Of a stretch of 64,000 bases of DNA, positions 59,486 through 64,000 are shown piece after piece. Each line of letters begins with the position of its first letter. Positions within the stretch are counted from its first letter, which is position 1. Below the pieces are notes generated by a model. It had not been told where the DNA came from, searched no databases, and worked only from the letters and a program-made list of their open reading frames with translations. The stretch comes from UBA6107 sp964459385. GTDB taxonomy: Bacteria; Chloroflexota; Anaerolineae; Anaerolineales; Anaerolineaceae. A program made the translations under genes and the position numbers. Location of the stretch: assembly GCA_964459385.1 (NCBI GenBank), contig CAYWLG010000001.1, forward strand, positions 124,001 through 188,000. The letters run 5' to 3'.

Positions 59486-59558
59486 TCTTTAGTTGTGCAT
59501 CAATCCCTCGCTTTTTGCGTATCATATAAGAAGACTAATTTAAACAAGTGGTGAAAAA

Positions 59559-60146
59559 ATGAAAAAGGTTTTGGTGGCTTATTCGACGATGTCGTGCACA
59601 ACGAGCGAGGTGGCACGCACGATCGCAGAAGAATTGAAAAAAGACGTGCGCTTTGAGGTGACCCTGGCCAATATTGCAGAGGCTGAAGAACTGACACAGT
59701 ACGATTCATTCGTGATCGGTGGGCCGATGATCTTGGGGTGGCAGCGCGAGGTAAGGAAGTTCCTGGCGAAAAATCGCTCAGCCATTGGCGAAAAACCATT
59801 GGCCCTGTTTGCGACGGCAATGAGCTTGACCGATTCAGGCGAGACCCAGGTGGAGGATGTGCCTGTGGCAGTTGACCCCGGTCTGGCTTTGGCGCCCCTC
59901 AAAGCAGGCCATTTATCTTTCAAAGAGAAGTACGCCGCCATCCCGAATTATGTCAAGCCGATGCTGCAGGCAGCCGGGAAAAACAAACCCGTTTCGGTGG
60001 CATTGCTGGGTGGCCGCCTGGATATTTACCGTCTCAAACCCTGGGCCACCCTTTTCGTGATGCTGATCATACAGGCAAAACCGGGTGAAAAACGCAACTG
60101 GGAGTTCATCCGTGCCTGGGCGGGTCAGATCGCGGCATCGCTTTAG
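59559..60146 (+). CDS. Flavodoxin-domain protein (HemG-like)
   Basis: This 195-residue protein has a flavodoxin-fold N-terminus: KKVLVAYSTMSCTTSEVARTI with the FMN phosphate loop, then YDSFVIGGPMILGWQREVRKFL. It resembles the menaquinone-dependent protoporphyrinogen oxidase HemG or Flavodoxin_5 group. The C-terminal third (GGRLDIYRLKPWATLFVMLI) could touch the membrane, as in HemG. No haem genes are nearby, so the role (haem or general electron transfer) is unclear. Confidence 0.82.
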   Translation: MKKVLVAYSTMSCTTSEVARTIAEELKKDVRFEVTLANIAEAEELTQYDSFVIGGPMILGWQREVRKFLAKNRSAIGEKPLALFATAMSLTDSGETQVEDVPVAVDPGLALAPLKAGHLSFKEKYAAIPNYVKPMLQAAGKNKPVSVALLGGRLDIYRLKPWATLFVMLIIQAKPGEKRNWEFIRAWAGQIAASL

Positions 60147-60342
60147 TTTGTTTTTCTAAGTGGGAAATTCCCTCTCTCGTGGCAGCTTGTTTTACCGCAC
60201 ACAGTGGATAATGCAGGTATAATTTTTTGTATATCCCGCCTGATCGCAGGTATTAACTAAGCTTATGTTCTGCAAACAGCCGAAGTATTGGTTTTCGGTT
60301 GATTGTCAGATCAAAAAAATTTTTAGAATCGAGAAGCCCCAC

Positions 60343-60687
60343 ATGGACACAGAAAAAACGCTTTATATTTTATGGACGAACGCAGATATCGACACCTCGA
60401 TCAATATGGTGATGATGTATGCCATCAACAGCCTGTCACACGGCTGGTGGGAAAAGGTCACGGTCATCATTTGGGGAGCCCCGGCAAAACTGCTGGCCGA
60501 GAACAAGCAGGTTCAGGACGAGGTGAAATACGCTATGGAAAATGGCGTCAAATTCAGTGGCTGTATCACCTGCGCAAAACGGTTAAACGTTGTAGATCAG
60601 TTGAAAGACCAAGGAATTGAGCTTATCCCCTGGGGAGAACCTTTGACCGAGATCTTGATGAAAAACGGCAAATTGCTCACGGTTTAA
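60343..60687 (+). CDS. DsrE family protein
   Basis: This 114-residue protein has the DsrE fold pattern: TLYILWTNADIDTSINMVMMYAINSL, then KVTVIIWGAPAKLLAENKQVQ, and a CxxC at C74/C77 in GCITCAKRLNV. DsrE/TusD relatives handle sulfur transfer. Many stand-alone copies are of unknown role. The ATG at 60343 gives the usual N-terminus; an upstream frame start (60265) has no support. A TAGAAT box ends 13 bases before it. Confidence 0.85.
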   Translation: MDTEKTLYILWTNADIDTSINMVMMYAINSLSHGWWEKVTVIIWGAPAKLLAENKQVQDEVKYAMENGVKFSGCITCAKRLNVVDQLKDQGIELIPWGEPLTEILMKNGKLLTV

Positions 60688-60730
60688 TACCGGTTCGGCG
60701 ATCACAACACTCAAAAACAAGTCTTATGAA

Positions 60731-60758
60731 GACACCCTCACATTATCGTGAGGGTGTC
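60731..60758. terminator. Bidirectional terminator between the DsrE and protease genes
   Basis: A perfect 11-bp stem GACACCCTCAC / GTGAGGGTGTC with a 6-base loop lies between two convergent genes and has T-rich flanks. Confidence 0.75.
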
Positions 60759-60776
60759 TGGTTTTAGATTGGCTGT

Positions 60777-63700
60777 TTATGGTTTGGTCAGCGAGACAGA
60801 ATCTATGTAAAGCCTTGAGGGGAATATGCCGTTGTAGAAAGTGAATCCCGCCAATCCGCTCGAGAGAGAAGAATCGCTCCCCTGCCAGACCTGAACACCG
60901 TTGATGTAACAGGTGATCGAATTCCCATTTACCTCAACGCGCAAGTCATTCCAATTACCTTTGTGGATGGCCGAAGATTGCGTCCATTTGATGAAGGAGG
61001 TTTCTCTGCCATTCACTCTCTTGTAAACCGTGAAGGAACCATCGTTGCGGTACATGAAGAAGTATCCCGAAGTCCACTTGTTGGAGGAATCAAGATTGGG
61101 CGTCCCCCTGAAAACCAACCCGGATTCGTATCTCGACCGTGTTCCACCATCCCGCCAGAGATAGGCTTCCAGGGCGAAGTTATCAAAACTGGCCGGGTAG
61201 CTGGTGGTGGCCCAGCGCAAGAATCTGCCGGTGCCGTAGTAGTAATTGGCGTTCACCGTCCAGGTGGCGCCGTTCGAGGGCACCCAGCAGGTGGCGTTGG
61301 CGTTGAAGGCGTAATCGAAGCCATCATTGCCGCAAATTGAGAAGTTCGTTGGGGTGCTGAACGGACTGGCCCCGCTGGGATTGAGGGCTGCTACGGCGAA
61401 ACTGTAGCTGTCATTCTCAAAAACAACATCGGGAATATAGGTGCAAACACCCTCTTTGCAGGCTTCATTACTGGCATCGATGGTTTCAGAATAAACCACG
61501 GCGCTCTTGGTGTAAGAATACAGGTTCAGCACATAGAGAGAGGCATTTTCAACCATGTTCCACTGCAGGGTGACTTTTCCATCGTAAAGCACACCGCCGG
61601 GGCCGAGCAAAACCGGGATGGCAGGCGGCAATTCAGTCACCACAGTGGTCGGTGTCGGCTCAACTGGAACCAGAGTTGCGGTGGCACTGGGCTCTACCCA
61701 GGGTGTGTTGGTGAAGGTTGACGTGGGTGTCAGCGGGGTAGAGGTGGGTCGTAAAGTGGACGTAGAGGTGGGTCGTTGGGTTGGGTAGGAAGTAGAAGTA
61801 GAGACCGCTGCTGTCTTGGTAGGCGTCTTGGTGACGATTTTGGTCGGGGTTTTTGTAGGCGTTTTTGTCGGTGATGCGCTTGGCGTAACAGCGCTCAGTG
61901 TTTGAGTGGGTTGATTGGTGGGGATCAAAACGGGTGTTTGAGTCGGTGAGGCGGTCGGCGATGGGGTCACCGGCGTATTGGAAGGAATGACCACTTGTGT
62001 GAACGTCGGCTCTTCGCTTGGCTGCGTAGAGGCTGTTGGGGTGATCGGCGTTTCAGTTGGCACAGCGCTCGGTTCCACGGTCGATTCGGGAGTGGCGCTT
62101 GGGTCAGCCGGAACGTCGGTTGGCACTGGGGTCTCACTGGGAGTGGGGGAAGCCTCAGTTGGCACGGCCGTGGGGGTGAAAGTTGGAATTTCAGTTGGTT
62201 GAGTCGTGGGGGTGGCGGTGGCCGGAATGATATCCACCGCGATCGCAACCGGGCGAGTATAAGTGCCCCAGGTACCAGCGACCTGTGCTCTAACGCGCCA
62301 GTATAAGCTGCCATTCATCAGGCTGCTTGCCAGGGGCGTGCTGCAGGTGCCACTGGAGCAAATGCTGGAAGAAAAAGTGTTGTCGATCACAATAATGTTG
62401 TTTTGAAAGACTTGAACTTCGTACGATGTGGCGCTGGATACCGAATTCCATTTGAAAGTCGGATAAGCGGCTGTCACATTACCGATCGGTTCGATGGGTG
62501 TGGGGGAGTTCGTAGCGGTGTAATCTACCCAACTGGTCCATTGGCCCACGCTGGAGATGCCATATTTGATGTACATATAACCACTGTCGCCCCAATTGGT
62601 GCCCCAACTGTTGCGCAAGATCCAATAGCCTTCGGTGCTGCTCACATCTTTCCAGCCTACCAAAACGACGTAGTGATTAATGCTGCCACTGCAGGTAGCC
62701 GATTCATCTGTGGTGAAGTAACCGCCGGTGTATCTTGAAAAGGTGGAGCCGGCGCAGACACCGGTAGAAACGGGACCGTGGTTATAAAGGGCGGCTTTGA
62801 TGGTGGCTGTGTCGGGCGTGCTATAAGCTGCATATCCCCAGTTGCTTAATTTATAGGGGTGATTGCTGACCGTTTTGCATACGGCCGTGCTTGGGCTGTA
62901 GGGGAAATCGGTTTCGAGAACCGCACCGGTCACGCTTTGCAGATTGGCGATCACGCTGGTGTGGTAATCATGCAGCGGGTAGCCGCCCGAATCGGCTGTG
63001 AACCCCAGCTTGTTGCAGGAAACCAAAAACTGCTCACTCAAGTTGGCGGACGGGCCGCCGTTGACGAGCATGTTCGATTCCATCGTGCCCACTGTGCTGA
63101 AGGCCCAGCAGGTGCCGTATATACCCTGATCGCGAATGGGGGTGACCGCGCCAAAGGTACGCCAGTCCCACACAGAGGGCAAACCGCTGGAAGCGGTGGC
63201 CGTAACGGCTGCAGAACTGCCGCCTGTCCCGCTGGCAACACCGCCCATCTCAGGGGTTGGGTTGCTCAGGTCAACGCTTTGCTGTGCATCGCCAAAGGCA
63301 ACGCTCAAGGAACGGGTAGACACCTCGCCCATGTTGAAGCTGCGACGATAGGCCAAATGAATGGTGGCCGTGCCGGTATTGGCCGGGGTAAAGGTGATCA
63401 CCTGCATCTGTGGCACTGCACCGCCGCCTCGTGCCACAAACGTCGAAGAGGAGGACAAGCCGACGCCATTTATCGTGGCGTTGAGAATCTGCCAGCTATA
63501 CCCGGTAGAAAGATCCGATTCCAGCCGGAGGGTGACAGGTTTGAGCGAGTTCACCGGAAAACTCAAATTGATGTCGCTGGCCCCATCGATCAACCCAAAG
63601 CCGCTGTCTTTGCCGGGGAAGAGGGCCTTGCGCACCTCGTTCACGTCACGTTTGCCGTTAAATTGCAGCATATCCAGCGCAGAAGACTTGCTTGAACGCG

Positions 63701-64000
63701 CGCCGGGAATGTTCAGCGAATTCATCGCTGAGAGAAAAGAATCGGCTTTTTTGGTTAAGCCTTTGGGGAAGGCAATGCTGTAATTCCACAAAAACTTATC
63801 GGGGGTCGCCGTCGCGGCAGGCAGGGTGGGTGCTGGGGTTTGGGTAAATTCGAAAGTGGGCGTTTCGGTTGCGGATGGGCTGGCCGTTTCGCTTGCCGGG
63901 AGGGTATCTGTGGGCTCAGCAGTGAGAACGGAGTCGGATGGGGTAGGAAGTATTGCCGTCGGGGTGAGGGTGAGAACGCCCTCCTGGGCAAAGGCCACAT
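60777..64000 (-). CDS. Large secreted papain-like (C1) cysteine protease with chagasin-like domain, 5' end outside window
   Basis: At least 1,074 codons are visible. The frame stays open to the window edge, where VAFAQEG looks like the end of a signal peptide. In order: a Thr/Pro-rich linker, then a segment with LESDLSTGYSW and TIHLAYRRSF that resembles chagasin-type (I42) inhibitors. The C1 protease follows (GTCWAFSTVG, Cys at 63108-63110; INHYVVLVGW with His; RNSWGTNWGDSGYMYIKYG with Asn). Fibronectin-like stretches flank a very long TPT/TPS linker (about 61640-62210). The C-terminal LamG/DUF1080-like lectin domain has WNDLRVEVNGNSITCYINGVQVW. It is a degradative enzyme for polymers outside the cell, probably carbohydrate-anchored (inference). 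Confidence 0.88.
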   Translation of the reverse strand, partial: VAFAQEGVLTLTPTAILPTPSDSVLTAEPTDTLPASETASPSATETPTFEFTQTPAPTLPAATATPDKFLWNYSIAFPKGLTKKADSFLSAMNSLNIPGARSSKSSALDMLQFNGKRDVNEVRKALFPGKDSGFGLIDGASDINLSFPVNSLKPVTLRLESDLSTGYSWQILNATINGVGLSSSSTFVARGGGAVPQMQVITFTPANTGTATIHLAYRRSFNMGEVSTRSLSVAFGDAQQSVDLSNPTPEMGGVASGTGGSSAAVTATASSGLPSVWDWRTFGAVTPIRDQGIYGTCWAFSTVGTMESNMLVNGGPSANLSEQFLVSCNKLGFTADSGGYPLHDYHTSVIANLQSVTGAVLETDFPYSPSTAVCKTVSNHPYKLSNWGYAAYSTPDTATIKAALYNHGPVSTGVCAGSTFSRYTGGYFTTDESATCSGSINHYVVLVGWKDVSSTEGYWILRNSWGTNWGDSGYMYIKYGISSVGQWTSWVDYTATNSPTPIEPIGNVTAAYPTFKWNSVSSATSYEVQVFQNNIIVIDNTFSSSICSSGTCSTPLASSLMNGSLYWRVRAQVAGTWGTYTRPVAIAVDIIPATATPTTQPTEIPTFTPTAVPTEASPTPSETPVPTDVPADPSATPESTVEPSAVPTETPITPTASTQPSEEPTFTQVVIPSNTPVTPSPTASPTQTPVLIPTNQPTQTLSAVTPSASPTKTPTKTPTKIVTKTPTKTAAVSTSTSYPTQRPTSTSTLRPTSTPLTPTSTFTNTPWVEPSATATLVPVEPTPTTVVTELPPAIPVLLGPGGVLYDGKVTLQWNMVENASLYVLNLYSYTKSAVVYSETIDASNEACKEGVCTYIPDVVFENDSYSFAVAALNPSGASPFSTPTNFSICGNDGFDYAFNANATCWVPSNGATWTVNANYYYGTGRFLRWATTSYPASFDNFALEAYLWRDGGTRSRYESGLVFRGTPNLDSSNKWTSGYFFMYRNDGSFTVYKRVNGRETSFIKWTQSSAIHKGNWNDLRVEVNGNSITCYINGVQVWQGSDSSLSSGLAGFTFYNGIFPSRLYIDSVSLTKP

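Noticed and set aside
61640..62210. Possible DNA repeat or mobile element in the protease gene
   Set aside because: The repetition is at codon level (Thr-Pro-Ser/Thr linker) within an open frame; no inverted ends or target duplications.

Overview
The window looks like a piece of a Chloroflexota chromosome, most likely class Anaerolineae. This is inferred from the style of the proteins, not from a marker gene. Lipoproteins have Thr/Pro/Ala-rich linkers behind the lipobox, there is a LacI-controlled sugar ABC importer, and there are heterodimeric ABC exporters, secreted proteases with long TPT linkers, and paired PspC minigenes. Several genes appear to be transcribed leaderless, with a -10 box only 6-7 bases before the ATG. 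No rRNA or tRNA gene was recognised.

Layout. 1-5.8 kb: a sugar ABC importer (two permeases and a binding lipoprotein), its LacI regulator and a YfcC-type carrier. The MalG-type permease carries an inserted CXXCH cytochrome c-like domain in its first extracytoplasmic loop. 5.9-25 kb: mostly housekeeping, including a YgjP metallopeptidase, an M20 peptidase, a CBS protein, DoxX, a YabE-like G5/3D protein with ksgA, a glycosyltransferase, a roadblock protein, an EamA transporter, PspC pairs, a MacAB-like efflux operon, a gluzincin-like protease, FmdB, gmk, rhomboid, and a nicotinamidase/nicotinate phosphoribosyltransferase pair. 25-35 kb: an HtrA-like lipoprotein, an autoregulated ABC operon, and a PAS histidine kinase next to a double-receiver HD-GYP protein.

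35.4-44.7 kb: one compact minus-strand cassette of thirteen phage-like genes. It encodes a small terminase candidate, TerL, GH25 lysozyme, portal, a protease-capsid fusion, a holin-like protein, connector-like proteins, an Acb2/Tad1-like small protein and a fibre-like protein. No integrase, replication gene, tape measure or tail sheath was recognised. Two matched dyads precede it and a terminator closes it.

44.8-47.7 kb: a repeat-rich zone with an array of degenerate ~150-bp units built round 28-bp palindromes, a methyltransferase fused to an Mrr-like nuclease with an AT-rich recognition segment, and a RAYT-type transposase whose own frame contains one of the palindromes. 47.7-52.3 kb: lipoproteins, a NagX-like acyltransferase and an AT-rich SatD/DUF3307 pair with large inverted repeats upstream.

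52.4-64 kb: an acetate kinase with a degenerate, truncated paralog, a MarR regulator with a heterodimeric ABC exporter, a flavodoxin, a DsrE protein, and a large secreted papain-like protease with a chagasin-like domain (5' end beyond the window).

Regulatory link: the promoter of the MarR gene (54.6 kb) and that of the MacAB-like operon (19.7 kb) share a 34-bp element, identical at 30 positions. It lies in the same orientation over a -10 box spaced identically from its -35. One MarR repressor probably controls both drug-efflux systems.
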